Shown: piece after piece, positions 8,787-17,349 of the stretch | Numbering within the stretch: the stretch's first letter is position 1 | How the letters are laid out: the number at the start of each line of letters is the position of its first letter | Source: Emcibacter sp. SYSU 3D8 | Lineage (GTDB): Bacteria > Pseudomonadota > Alphaproteobacteria > SMXS01 | Reading direction: 5' to 3' | Assembly (NCBI RefSeq): GCF_039655875.1 | Contig: NZ_JBBYXK010000001.1 | Location: 558,001-622,000 of the forward strand | Length of the DNA stretch: 64,000 nt | Notes under the pieces: generated by a model | Database searches by the model: none | Told to the model about the DNA's origin: nothing | Seen by the model: the letters and a program-made list of their open reading frames with translations, nothing else | Translations under genes and position numbers: made by a program

Positions 8787-9785
8787 ATGCCGATTTCCCG
8801 CCTGTCCCTCGCCTGTGCGGCATTGCTGCTTCCGGTCGCCGCTTATGCCGCCGAGCCCGCGCCGCCATCCGATGACGCCTTCACTGCCGCGCAGATCAAT
8901 GCCGCCACCTTCGACGGCGCCGAAATCACGGCCGATGCGCGCAGCGCTTTGGCGATGAGGGTTCAGGTGTTGCTCGACGGCCAGGATTTCTCACCGGGGG
9001 TGATCGACGGCTATTTCGGCGACAATGTCACCAAGGCGCTGGCCGCCTGGGAAGAGGCAAACGGCTTGCCCGTCGATGGCCAGCTCGACGAAGAGTCCTG
9101 GGACAAGCTCTCGGCCGACGAAGCACCGGTATTCGGCAATTACACCATCACCAGCGAGGACCTGAAGGGGCCCTACTTGGCCGAAGTGCCCAGCGATTAC
9201 GCCGAGATGGCCAAGATGAAGCATCTGTCGTTCACCGGTGCCGACGAGATGCTGGCCGAGCGCTTCCACATGGACATCAAGCTGCTCCACCTGCTGAACC
9301 CCGACGCGGATTGGGGCAAGGCCGGAACCCGCATCCTTGTCGCATCGCTGCGTCAGCGGCCCGAAACCGGCAAGGCCGCGAAGGTCACCGTGAGCCGCGA
9401 AAGCGCGAGCCTCAGGGCAATTGGCGCAGACGGCAAGGTACTGGCTTTCTTCCCCGTAACCGTCGGCAGCGATTCCCTGCCCAGCCCCAGCGGCACCCAC
9501 AAGGTAAAGGTCGTCGTCCACAATCCGGATTATTCATATCGGCCGGACGTCAATTTCACCCAGGGCGGCAATACCGAGAACATGCGCATCGCGCCCGGGC
9601 CGAACGGACCGGTGGGCACCGTCTGGATCGGCCTCGACAAGCCCACATACGGGATCCACGGCACCGCCGAGCCCTCGCCCATCGGCAAGCATTTCAGCCA
9701 CGGCTGCGCCCGGCTGACCAACTGGGACGCCGAGACGCTGGCCGGGATGGTCGAGCCCGGCGTGCCGGTCAGCTTCGAGGATTAG
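8787..9785 (+). CDS. L,D-transpeptidase with peptidoglycan-binding domain
   Basis: A 332-residue periplasmic enzyme that forms 3-3 cross-links or attaches proteins to peptidoglycan. Residues 1-21 are a signal peptide (cleavage near AYA-AEP). Residues ~50-105 form a PG_binding_1 domain (VLLDGQDFSPGVIDGYFGDNVTKAL). The C-terminal YkuD domain carries HGTAEPSPIG and the active-site motif SHGCARL. The start at 8787 gives a clean signal peptide; the reading frame upstream is antisense to the phosphatase. The extensin-like gene follows after 3 bp, so the two are probably cotranscribed envelope-remodelling functions. Confidence 0.92.
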   Translation: MPISRLSLACAALLLPVAAYAAEPAPPSDDAFTAAQINAATFDGAEITADARSALAMRVQVLLDGQDFSPGVIDGYFGDNVTKALAAWEEANGLPVDGQLDEESWDKLSADEAPVFGNYTITSEDLKGPYLAEVPSDYAEMAKMKHLSFTGADEMLAERFHMDIKLLHLLNPDADWGKAGTRILVASLRQRPETGKAAKVTVSRESASLRAIGADGKVLAFFPVTVGSDSLPSPSGTHKVKVVVHNPDYSYRPDVNFTQGGNTENMRIAPGPNGPVGTVWIGLDKPTYGIHGTAEPSPIGKHFSHGCARLTNWDAETLAGMVEPGVPVSFED

Positions 9786-9788
9786 GCG

Positions 9789-10553
9789 GTGAAATCGTTC
9801 GGCCTTGTCATCGGCATGCTGCTGGTGGGCGCACTCGCCCTCGTCGCGTTCTCCAGATCGCCGGCGGTGCACGAAGCGGCGCTGGAGCCGATCAGCCTTG
9901 CCACAGGTGGCCCGGTGACGGCGGTCCAGGCCGCCGAGCCGACACCGCCTGCGGATGCGGCTCCGGTGGCCGACGACGCATCCAGCGCGGCGCCGCCGGC
10001 CGACGACGACGCACAGGCCGCGCAGTGCGAAGCAGAGCTGAGACTGCTCGGCGCAGCGTTCGAGATGCTCGAGCCGATTTCGGACGAGAACGGCTGCGGC
10101 GCCAGGCGGCCACTGAAGGTCTCGTCCGTCGGCATCGACCTGCGGCCGGCCGTGACGACCCGGTGCGAGGTCGCGCGCGCCCTCGCCATCTGGACGAGCG
10201 ACGTCATGATCCCTTCGGCGAAACTCCATCTGAAGGCCACACCCGTGGCCATTGCCACGGGCGATTCCTATCAGTGCCGCACCCGCCGTGGCGAGGGCGA
10301 GTTCAAGGTCAGCGAACACGCCATGGCCAATGCTATCGACATTTCGGGCATTGTCTTCAGCGACGGCGAAGCCGTGCCTGTCATGGCCCGTCCCGACAGC
10401 GGCGACAGCGCCCGCGCCTTCCAGGCGGCGATCCGGGGCGGCGCCTGCGCCTATTTCACGACGGTGCTGGGACCGGGCGCGAACGCGGCCCATGCGGACC
10501 ACCTGCACCTCGACCTGATCCGGCGCAACAACGGCTACCGGATCTGCGAATAG
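9789..10553 (+). CDS. Extensin-like C-terminal domain protein
   Basis: A 254-residue protein with an N-terminal membrane anchor or signal (residues ~4-22), a low-complexity Ala/Pro/Asp linker (~45-80), and a C-terminal extensin-like domain. The domain shows SEHAMANAIDIS and HADHLHLD, a His/Asp arrangement shared with LAS-type zinc metallopeptidases such as M15, so a D,D- or L,D-peptidase acting on peptidoglycan is plausible (inference). Cysteines at several sites (RCEV, YQCR, GACAYF, RICE) fit a periplasmic disulfide-bonded protein. The start is GTG at 9789, 3 bp after the transpeptidase stop. Confidence 0.82.
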   Translation: MKSFGLVIGMLLVGALALVAFSRSPAVHEAALEPISLATGGPVTAVQAAEPTPPADAAPVADDASSAAPPADDDAQAAQCEAELRLLGAAFEMLEPISDENGCGARRPLKVSSVGIDLRPAVTTRCEVARALAIWTSDVMIPSAKLHLKATPVAIATGDSYQCRTRRGEGEFKVSEHAMANAIDISGIVFSDGEAVPVMARPDSGDSARAFQAAIRGGACAYFTTVLGPGANAAHADHLHLDLIRRNNGYRICE

Positions 10554-10557
10554 GGCC

Positions 10558-10995
10558 TCAGGCCGCCACGCTGAAGTGGTGGCCGCAATCGGTGCAGACC
10601 CGCCGTGCCATGTCGGCGTGTCCGCGCTTCATCTCCGGCACCACGTGATGCGAGGCGCATTTCGGACAGGCCTTGCCGTTGGCCATTTCGATGATGTCCT
10701 CCTGGGTGGAGATGGGCTGCATGTCGACACTGTCGCCATCGGCCCACGACGCAGTCATATGCACTTCCGTGTGCTCGACCGCTTCGATGTATCCGCTGCG
10801 CAGCATCCAGGTCAGGAAGCTCTCCCATTTCGGCAGCGCACCCTCGCTGTCCCGGAACTGGCGAAACGCTTCCGCAACGTTGAACGGGCGCACGGCGCGG
10901 GCAAGGAACCTGGGCACGTCATGGGATTTGCCGGTGGTGAACAGGATCACCTGCCCGGGGATACAGTTCTGATCGGCCACGTCCATGGTAAACAT
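10558..10995 (-). CDS. Conserved hypothetical protein with C-terminal zinc ribbon
   Basis: A 145-residue soluble protein of unknown function. The C-terminal ~35 residues hold two Cys pairs, CPKC (about 109-112) and CTDC (about 134-137), spaced as a zinc ribbon. The N-terminal part is mixed alpha/beta, with no recognised motif. GGAG lies just upstream of the ATG at 10995. It converges on the extensin-like gene (4-bp gap). Upstream is the stop end of the Rieske oxygenase, about 100 bp away. Confidence 0.7.
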   Translation of the reverse strand: MFTMDVADQNCIPGQVILFTTGKSHDVPRFLARAVRPFNVAEAFRQFRDSEGALPKWESFLTWMLRSGYIEAVEHTEVHMTASWADGDSVDMQPISTQEDIIEMANGKACPKCASHHVVPEMKRGHADMARRVCTDCGHHFSVAA

Positions 10996-11098
10996 TCAGG
11001 TCTCCGGCTCCGTGGGCCTTATATGGGCGCACGGAACGAGAACGCACAGGCACCTTCGAGGGTTACGGGCGGAATTACGGCGCCCCGGCGACGGCGCG

Positions 11099-12403
11099 TC
11101 AGGCGTCGTTGCTGTAGTGGCCGTTGATGTAATCCATCAGCGTCTTGTGGTTGTGCCGGATGCGGCGCTCCTGGCTGGATATCCACAGACCCTTGAACGC
11201 CGCCGAATTCATGCCCTTCTGGACATGCGGCAGGTTCACCGAATCCTGGTCGAGGACGAGGCCCAGCGACCGTTCGCCGTGCTTGTGCTGCTCGTGGTCC
11301 GGCAGCGGCGGCACCGGCTTGCCTTCCGGAATGTGGACGACCCGGTAAACGTCGAAGAACATCTTGTTCGGATCGGTCGGATGCGGCCGCTGGCGGAACA
11401 GGCCGAAGCTCTCGGCCATGATGTTGAACGTCAGGTTCGGATAGATGCAGTAATGGTAATCGTCGGACAGCTGGTCGTCGTTCAGCTCCGAATAGTCGAA
11501 GCCCAGCGCCTTTTCGTTCTCGCGCTTGTACACCTGCACGCCGCGCCGGATGTCGGCCACCCTGCCCTCATACTCGGCCGGGTCCATGCCGATGGCGCTG
11601 ATTTGCTCGGCGAGATGCTCCGGGACTTCCTGCAGATCCTCGCCCAGTCGCGGGCTGTACGTCTTGAACGGCACCAGATAGCGGTTGTGGCGCTCGTACA
11701 GGTCGATCTGGATGTCCACGTCGTCGATCGTATAGGACAGTTCCGGATGGATGCACTGGACGTGGTAGATCTCGTTGAATGCGTCGACTGCCGTCTTCCA
11801 GTTGCAGTCCCATTCCATGGTAACGTTGAGCACCAGGTGCATCTTCTCGAAGTGGTACGGGTCCAGATGCTCCGGCACCATGCCCAGATAGTCGATGAGC
11901 GGTTCGGCGTCGGGGTTCAGGTTGAACCATACCCAACCGCCCCAGGTATCGGTCTTGACGGTCTTCAGGCTGAGCTGGTCCTTGGGACAGCCCTGGGTGA
12001 AATCCTGTTCGTCCGGCACATTGATCAGCTTGCCGGTCAGGTCATATTCCCAGAAATGGTAGGCGCATTGCAGCGTGCGTGAATTGCCGCACTGGTCGAA
12101 CTTGACCTGGTTTCCGCGGTGGTTGCAGACGTTGTAGAAGGTGCGCGCCTTGCCATCCTCGCCGCGCACGATCAGCAGCGATTCCGGGCCGATCTCCTGG
12201 GTGACATAGTCACCGGCATCGGGAATTTCCTCCTCGCGGCACCCCATCAACCAGACCTTGGTCCACATGCGCTCCCATTCGAGCTTCATGAATTCGGGCG
12301 AGATGTAGCGCTCCTTGGGGATGTAGTCCCCGCCCATGTTGGGCTCGGGCGCCTTGTCGATGGGTGTCTTGACGGTTTCCTGAACGCGGACGATCGCTAC
12401 CAT
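11099..12403 (-). CDS. Rieske 2Fe-2S aromatic ring-hydroxylating oxygenase, alpha subunit (copy 1)
   Basis: A 434-residue terminal oxygenase. The Rieske ligands are C93-x-H95 (CNHRG) and C113-x2-H116 (CAYHFWEY; the usual YHGW is changed to YHFW). The mononuclear iron site is the H214-x4-H219 pair in EIYHVQCIHPE, with a late Asp in LVLDQDSVN. GAGGAGG before the ATG at 12403 sets the start. No beta subunit, ferredoxin or reductase is in the window, so it resembles single-subunit-type RHOs that borrow electron carriers encoded elsewhere. It is closely similar along its length to the copy at 18.5-19.8 kb. Substrate unknown; the neighbouring P450s suggest a multi-ring or terpenoid compound. Confidence 0.92.
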   Translation of the reverse strand: MVAIVRVQETVKTPIDKAPEPNMGGDYIPKERYISPEFMKLEWERMWTKVWLMGCREEEIPDAGDYVTQEIGPESLLIVRGEDGKARTFYNVCNHRGNQVKFDQCGNSRTLQCAYHFWEYDLTGKLINVPDEQDFTQGCPKDQLSLKTVKTDTWGGWVWFNLNPDAEPLIDYLGMVPEHLDPYHFEKMHLVLNVTMEWDCNWKTAVDAFNEIYHVQCIHPELSYTIDDVDIQIDLYERHNRYLVPFKTYSPRLGEDLQEVPEHLAEQISAIGMDPAEYEGRVADIRRGVQVYKRENEKALGFDYSELNDDQLSDDYHYCIYPNLTFNIMAESFGLFRQRPHPTDPNKMFFDVYRVVHIPEGKPVPPLPDHEQHKHGERSLGLVLDQDSVNLPHVQKGMNSAAFKGLWISSQERRIRHNHKTLMDYINGHYSNDA

Positions 12404-12556
12404 GTGTTCCTCCTCGTGGTGGGCCACGGATTCGCGGGCCAGTTTAAGCACGAATGATTTTTCAATGAACTGCTTTCTTTGATTCTTCCGATCATTGCTT
12501 CGCGACCCGGCCAGGGCGTATCAATGCAGGGAACCGCCACTGACGGGGAGAACGTC

Positions 12557-13396
12557 ATGACCGGCATCGAAATCGAACCGCTGGGATCGGCCGCGGGCGC
12601 CCGCATCCACGGAGTCGACCTGTCGCAGCCGCTGAGCGGCAATGTCTTCGGCCAGGTGCGCCAGGCGCTGCTCGACCATCTGGTGATCTTCTTCCCCGAC
12701 CAGCACATCACGCCGGATCAACACAAGGACTTTGGCCGCCGCTTCGGCACGCTGAACATTCATCCCCACGTCAAGCCGCTGGACGGCCATCCCGAGGTGC
12801 TGAACATCGTCAAGGAGCCGACCGACCGGTTCAATTTCGGCGGCGGCTGGCATTCGGACATGACGTTCCAGCAAGAGCCTGCGCTGGGCTCGATCCTCTA
12901 TGCGCGGGAAATTCCTGCACAGGGCGGCGACACCATGTGGGCCAACATGTACCTGGCCTACGACTCGCTCAGCGACGGCATGAAACAATTGCTGCGCGGA
13001 TTGGTCGCCATCCATACCGCCGAGGACATCTACGGCGCCAAGGGCATCTACACCGATGACGGCCGCACCATGCAGACGATGGCCGCCGAGCAGGCGTCAG
13101 GCCGCGCCGAGCACCCGGTCGTGCGCAGCCATCCGGAAACCGGCCGCAAGTTGCTGTTCGTCAACGAGGCGTTCACCACCAAGTTCAAGGGCATGACCCG
13201 CGCCGAAAGCCAGCCGCTGCTGGATTTTCTGTGCCGCCACGCCACCAGCGCACCGTTCGTCTACCGGCATCGCTGGAGCGAGAACGAGATAGGCTTCTGG
13301 GACAATCGCTGCACCCAGCACTTTGCGCTGAACGACTATCAGGGCCAGCGCCGGGTGATGCACCGGGTGACCGTGGACGGCGACCGCCCGTATTAG
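12557..13396 (+). CDS. TauD/TfdA family Fe(II)/2-oxoglutarate dioxygenase
   Basis: A 279-residue enzyme of the taurine/2,4-D dioxygenase family. The facial triad is H99-x-D101 (WHSDMTF) and H255 (RCTQHFALNDY); the 2-oxoglutarate-binding arginine is R266 or R270 in RRVMHRVTV. GGGGAG at 12545-12550 supports the ATG at 12557; an in-frame ATG at 12524 is less likely. It is divergent from Rieske copy 1, and its stop overlaps that of the universal stress gene on the other strand. Family members oxidise sulfonates, phenoxy acids and similar; the substrate is not readable here. Confidence 0.9.
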   Translation: MTGIEIEPLGSAAGARIHGVDLSQPLSGNVFGQVRQALLDHLVIFFPDQHITPDQHKDFGRRFGTLNIHPHVKPLDGHPEVLNIVKEPTDRFNFGGGWHSDMTFQQEPALGSILYAREIPAQGGDTMWANMYLAYDSLSDGMKQLLRGLVAIHTAEDIYGAKGIYTDDGRTMQTMAAEQASGRAEHPVVRSHPETGRKLLFVNEAFTTKFKGMTRAESQPLLDFLCRHATSAPFVYRHRWSENEIGFWDNRCTQHFALNDYQGQRRVMHRVTVDGDRPY

Positions 13397-14226
13397 TGCG
13401 ACAGCAGAACCGGCATGGCAGGCGCCTTCAGGATCGCACGGGTGACGCCGCCAAGCACGAACTCGCGCAGCCGGGAATGGCCATAGGCTCCCATCACGAT
13501 CAGGTCGGCGCCGTTGTGGCTGGCATGTGCCTCGAGCGCCTCGTCGACACTCGCTGTGCCCCTTGCGGTCTGGACGTAGCTGGCGCCGATATCCAGACGC
13601 GCCAGGTGCCGCTCCAGCGCCTTGGCGCCGGGGTGCCAGGAAGCGCCGTCGTCGGTGACGTGGAGCACCGTGACGCTCTCCGCCTGACGCAGGACCGGCA
13701 TGGCGTCGGCAAAGGCGCGCGCGGCTTCGCGGCTGAAGTCCCAGGCCACAACAATCTTCTTCATGGCGGCCGCAGGCGCCGCGCGGGGAAGCACCAGCAC
13801 CGGACGGCCGGAGCCGAAGACAACCCCCTCCACGCAGTTGCGCGCATACGGATCGTCGTCGTCGAGCACGAACATGGTCAGGTCGTGCAGTCTCGCACGT
13901 TGCGCGAGCAAACCCGGAACATCCCCGGCGCCGGCGCCGACAATCTCGGACTCGCTGGCGACACCGGCAAAGCCCGCCTGTTCCTCGAAGTGCCGGACCA
14001 GCGCCTCGACGCGCGCATGATTGAGCGACTGGGCATCCTTGAAGGCCTGCGACATGAACACCACGGCGTCGGCGTACATATAGACCGGCTGGGCATATTC
14101 GATCTCGACGGCAATGCCCGAGACAGCGCCGCCCAGGGTAGCTGCCGTAGCGGCAATCCTTTCCAGGATCGCCCCGGACTCGTCATCCGGCACGTTCATC
14201 AAGGGCACGAGGATGTCACTAAACAT
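13393..14226 (-). CDS. Universal stress protein, two tandem Usp domains
   Basis: A 277-residue protein of two UspA-like halves. The second half is canonical: it begins MKKIVVAWDFS (about residue 151) and ends with the ATP-binding signature G-x2-G-x9-G (GAYGHSRLREFVLGG). The first half is more divergent (MFSDILVPLMN). The start at 14226 follows GGGAGG; an upstream in-frame start would add ~20 residues with no domain role. UspA proteins bind nucleotides and respond to starvation or redox stress. Confidence 0.9.
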   Translation of the reverse strand: MFSDILVPLMNVPDDESGAILERIAATAATLGGAVSGIAVEIEYAQPVYMYADAVVFMSQAFKDAQSLNHARVEALVRHFEEQAGFAGVASESEIVGAGAGDVPGLLAQRARLHDLTMFVLDDDDPYARNCVEGVVFGSGRPVLVLPRAAPAAAMKKIVVAWDFSREAARAFADAMPVLRQAESVTVLHVTDDGASWHPGAKALERHLARLDIGASYVQTARGTASVDEALEAHASHNGADLIVMGAYGHSRLREFVLGGVTRAILKAPAMPVLLSH

Positions 14227-14307
14227 TGCAGGCCTCCCGTTCATATCGTCCGATCCTAGAGGACATCGCCCCGGCCGGCATTGATTCATCGCAACCCTGT
14301 CCGGCCC

Positions 14308-15072
14308 TCAACCCGGAACGGCGCGTCCGATCCAGCCAAGACCGTCTTCGGTCAGGCCCCTGGGACGGTATTCGCAACCGATCCAGCCGGCATACCCCAG
14401 ATCGCGGACCGTCCCCAGCACATGATCCAGGCTGAGTTCGCCGCTATCCGGCTCATGCCGGTCCGGCACGCCGGCAATCTGCATATGGCTGGTGACCGGC
14501 ATCATCGCGCGAAGGCCGGCGGTGACGTCGCCGTGGATAATCTGCCGGTGGTAGATGTCGAACTGCAGGCGGACACCCGCGACTGCCGCAATCACCGCCA
14601 CGGCGTCATCGAAATCGGCCATGAAATAGCCGGGCATGTCGCGCCTGTTGATGGGTTCGATCAGCGGCGTGATGCCGTAGGGCTCGAGGCGCCGCGCGCA
14701 ATATTCCAGATTGGCCAGGTAGGCGGCTTTTGACCCGGCGCCTTCCCCGAGGCCCGACATGACATGGATCTGCCGGCAGCCGAGCGCCTCGGCATAGCGG
14801 ATCGCCTTATCGACCGACGCGCGGAATTCGGATTCCCGCCCCGGCACGGCGGCAAGGCCGCGCTCGCCCGCCGCCCAATCACCCGGCGGCATGTTGAACA
14901 GCACCTGCTGCAAGCCGTTATGCTTGAGCCGGGCGGCCAGCGCCGCCGGGTCATGGCCGTAGGGGAACAGATATTCGACGCCGGTGAAGCCCGCCTTCGC
15001 GGCGCGCTCGAACCGGTCAAGGAATCCCGTCTCGCCAAACTGGAAGCTGAGATTGGCTGCCAGCCGGAACAT
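14308..15072 (-). CDS. Hydroxypyruvate isomerase family protein
   Basis: A 254-residue TIM-barrel protein of the AP endonuclease 2 / sugar isomerase superfamily, closest by eye to Hyi/OtnI. Supporting motifs: ANLSFQFGE at the N-terminus, VLFNMPPGDWAAGERGLA, the catalytic-Glu strand IEPINRRDMPGYF (Glu near 142), and the second-site Glu in IGCEYRP. It would interconvert hydroxypyruvate and tartronate semialdehyde, or a related 2-oxo-sugar acid. AGGGAG precedes the ATG. No tartronate semialdehyde reductase neighbour is present, so the pathway is uncertain. Confidence 0.83.
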   Translation of the reverse strand: MFRLAANLSFQFGETGFLDRFERAAKAGFTGVEYLFPYGHDPAALAARLKHNGLQQVLFNMPPGDWAAGERGLAAVPGRESEFRASVDKAIRYAEALGCRQIHVMSGLGEGAGSKAAYLANLEYCARRLEPYGITPLIEPINRRDMPGYFMADFDDAVAVIAAVAGVRLQFDIYHRQIIHGDVTAGLRAMMPVTSHMQIAGVPDRHEPDSGELSLDHVLGTVRDLGYAGWIGCEYRPRGLTEDGLGWIGRAVPG

Positions 15073-15136
15073 GATGCATCTCCCTGGTTGTCGCGGCGCT
15101 CGGGTGGCGAAGCGCAGCCGCTTCGACCGAACGCAC

Positions 15137-15895
15137 TCAGCCGCGCCCGATAAACGGCATCAAGGTTGCCATGATGGTCAGTGACGGCACGTTGGAGTCG
15201 AGCGACAGGCTGTCCATGAACACAATGGCGCGGGCCACATCGTCCACATGCATCAGCGGCTCGGGTCTTGTCGAGCCGTCGGGCTGCAGCATGCCGACCG
15301 CCATCTGGCTGGTCAGGCCAGTCGAGGCGTTGCCGATGTCGATCTGGCTGCAGGCGATGTTATGGGCCCGCCCGTCCAGCGCCGTCGCCTTGGTCAGACC
15401 GCTGACGCCGTGCTTGGTAGCGGCATAGGGCGACGAATGGGGCCGCGGCACGTGAGCCGAGATCGAGCCATTGTTGATGATCCGGCCGCCCTGCGGCTCC
15501 TGGGCACGCATGATGCGGAAGGCGTGCTGGGTGCACAGGAAGGTGCCGGTCAGGTTGGCGCCCACGACCCTGGTCCAGTCCTTGAAGGTCACCTCGTCGA
15601 TGGATACCGGGACCGATCCGCCGCCCGCATTGTTGAACAACAGGTCGAGCCGCCCGAACCGGGCCATCAGCGCCTCGAACATCCCGGCCACCGCGTCTGG
15701 ATCGGCCACGTCGCCGGGCACGATCAGCGTGCGGGTGCCGCCGGGATCCTTTTCGGCAGCGGCTTCCACGAGCCTCTCGCGATTGCGGCCATTGAAAGCG
15801 ACCCGGTACCCCGCATCAAGCAGCGCCCAGGCCGTCGCGCGGCCGATGCCGCTGCCGGCGCCCGTGACCAGCGCGACCTTGCCGTCGGCTGCCAT
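15137..15895 (-). CDS. SDR family oxidoreductase
   Basis: A 252-residue short-chain dehydrogenase. The cofactor motif [10 protein letters not shown] is near residues 11-20, FNNAGGG near 87-93, and the catalytic set includes Ser in [10 protein letters not shown] and YAATK. The stretch FNGRNRERL after strand 2, with Arg residues, suggests NADP preference (inference). Its ATG directly abuts the TAG stop of the upstream P450 gene (TAGATG), so translation of the two is probably coupled. A product alcohol of the P450 is a reasonable substrate. Confidence 0.92.
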   Translation of the reverse strand: MAADGKVALVTGAGSGIGRATAWALLDAGYRVAFNGRNRERLVEAAAEKDPGGTRTLIVPGDVADPDAVAGMFEALMARFGRLDLLFNNAGGGSVPVSIDEVTFKDWTRVVGANLTGTFLCTQHAFRIMRAQEPQGGRIINNGSISAHVPRPHSSPYAATKHGVSGLTKATALDGRAHNIACSQIDIGNASTGLTSQMAVGMLQPDGSTRPEPLMHVDDVARAIVFMDSLSLDSNVPSLTIMATLMPFIGRG

Positions 15896-17191
15896 CTATT
15901 TCGCCCGAAAGCCGATATGCAGCTCCTCGAGCGCATGGACCACGAAGTTGGGCTGGTGGCGGAAATCGTTCTTGCCGGGGATGAACCACATGTCGTCGAT
16001 CCGGTCGACGATGGCCTTGAACCCCCAATACAGCTCGCGCCGGGCCAGCGGTGCGCCCATGCAGTGATGGACACCGCCGCCAAAGGCCAGATGGGTCGCC
16101 GCGTTGGCGCGTTCCAGGTCCAGCTTGTCCGGATTCGGGAAGTGGTCCTCGTCCCGGTTGCCCGCGGTGTAGCGCACATAAAGCACCGACCCCTTGGGCA
16201 CATGCGTCCCCGCCAGTTCGCAATCCTTCTGGGCGATACGGACCATGGTGTGCGCCGGCGATTCCAGGCGCAGCACCTCCTCGATGAAGGTGCGCATGTA
16301 CTTGTCCGGGTTGCCCTTCAGCAATTGCCAGGCGTCGGGATTCTCGATCAGCAGCTTGATGCCCGCCGACAGCGCATTGGTCGTGGTCTCGGAACCGCCA
16401 CCGAAGCCGTCCGACATGATCTCGGCGTGCAGTTCATGATCGTTCAGCGGCCGGCCCCATTCGGGAATGACCACATTCACCAGGTCGGACAGCAGCGTGT
16501 CGTCGGGCTCGCGGCGCAGGCGCTCGAAGATGGGCTGGAAATAGTGCTGCATCTCCACTTCCAGCTCGACGCTGCGAAGATCCTCTTCCTCGGTCTGCAT
16601 GCGGCCGATGCGCTTGATCCAGGCGTCGGTCCAGCGCTTGATGTCCCACATGTCCTCGATGCGGCCGCCCAGCTGCTTGATGATGACGATCAACGGCAGC
16701 GGCACGGCATAGGCATGGACGAAATCGCACTCGTTGCCGGCGGCGATGAACTCGTCCGCCAGCTTGTAGGCCGTCGCCTCGACGAAGGGATCCATGGCCT
16801 TGATACGGCTGGCGCGGAACGCCTGTTCGAACAGGCCGCGCATCTGCTTGTGGTTGGGATCGTCGCGCCCCGCGAGCGTGCGCGCCGGCACCCAGCCCTT
16901 CTCCTCGAATTTGGCGATCATGCGCTTCATCTTGTCCTGCTGGATGGGCATGTCCTCCTGGCTCTTGGAGTTGGAAAAATTGGTCGGATCCATGATGATC
17001 TTGCGGATGATGTCGTAGCGCGACACCGCGAAGCCGCCCAGCTTCTCGTTCCACCACACCGGCGCCTGCTCGCGCAGCACCTTGTTCGCCATGTGCGGGC
17101 AATCGAGCACATCCTTGTGCAGCAGATCGACCTGTTCGGGCGATTGCGGATTTGCCGGGTCGGATATGGCTGAATCCAGTGTGGTGCTCAT
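15896..17191 (-). CDS. Cytochrome P450, complete
   Basis: A 431-residue soluble bacterial P450. The I-helix motif is GGGSETTT (about 264-271), the K-helix ExxR is EEVLR (304-308), and the heme loop FGGGVHHCMG places the axial Cys at 377. GGGGAG lies upstream of the ATG at 17191. It is followed immediately by an SDR gene in a two-gene transcription unit. No ferredoxin or ferredoxin reductase is adjacent. Its C-terminal segment (KNDFRHQP, ALEELHIGF) resembles both the partial P450 at the window start and the remnant at 18.2 kb. Likely role is hydroxylation of a hydrophobic carbon source. Confidence 0.95.
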   Translation of the reverse strand: MSTTLDSAISDPANPQSPEQVDLLHKDVLDCPHMANKVLREQAPVWWNEKLGGFAVSRYDIIRKIIMDPTNFSNSKSQEDMPIQQDKMKRMIAKFEEKGWVPARTLAGRDDPNHKQMRGLFEQAFRASRIKAMDPFVEATAYKLADEFIAAGNECDFVHAYAVPLPLIVIIKQLGGRIEDMWDIKRWTDAWIKRIGRMQTEEEDLRSVELEVEMQHYFQPIFERLRREPDDTLLSDLVNVVIPEWGRPLNDHELHAEIMSDGFGGGSETTTNALSAGIKLLIENPDAWQLLKGNPDKYMRTFIEEVLRLESPAHTMVRIAQKDCELAGTHVPKGSVLYVRYTAGNRDEDHFPNPDKLDLERANAATHLAFGGGVHHCMGAPLARRELYWGFKAIVDRIDDMWFIPGKNDFRHQPNFVVHALEELHIGFRAK

Positions 17192-17349
17192 GTCGGTGTC
17201 TCCCCTGTGTACGTCCCCGGGCAGGCTAGCACAGCCCGGCTTGCGCGCACTACGAAAGTCACCCTCGCATGTAATCCTCGAACGCCGTCCGGTGGACAAA
17301 CCCGGCGCCGCCGCGGATGCTGCCATCAGGCACGCCATGGGATGGAAAG

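Noticed and set aside
15248-17173. 641-codon open frame antisense to SDR and P450 genes
   Set aside because: Compositional shadow; the minus strand has full P450 and SDR motifs, signal-free starts and ribosome binding sites.
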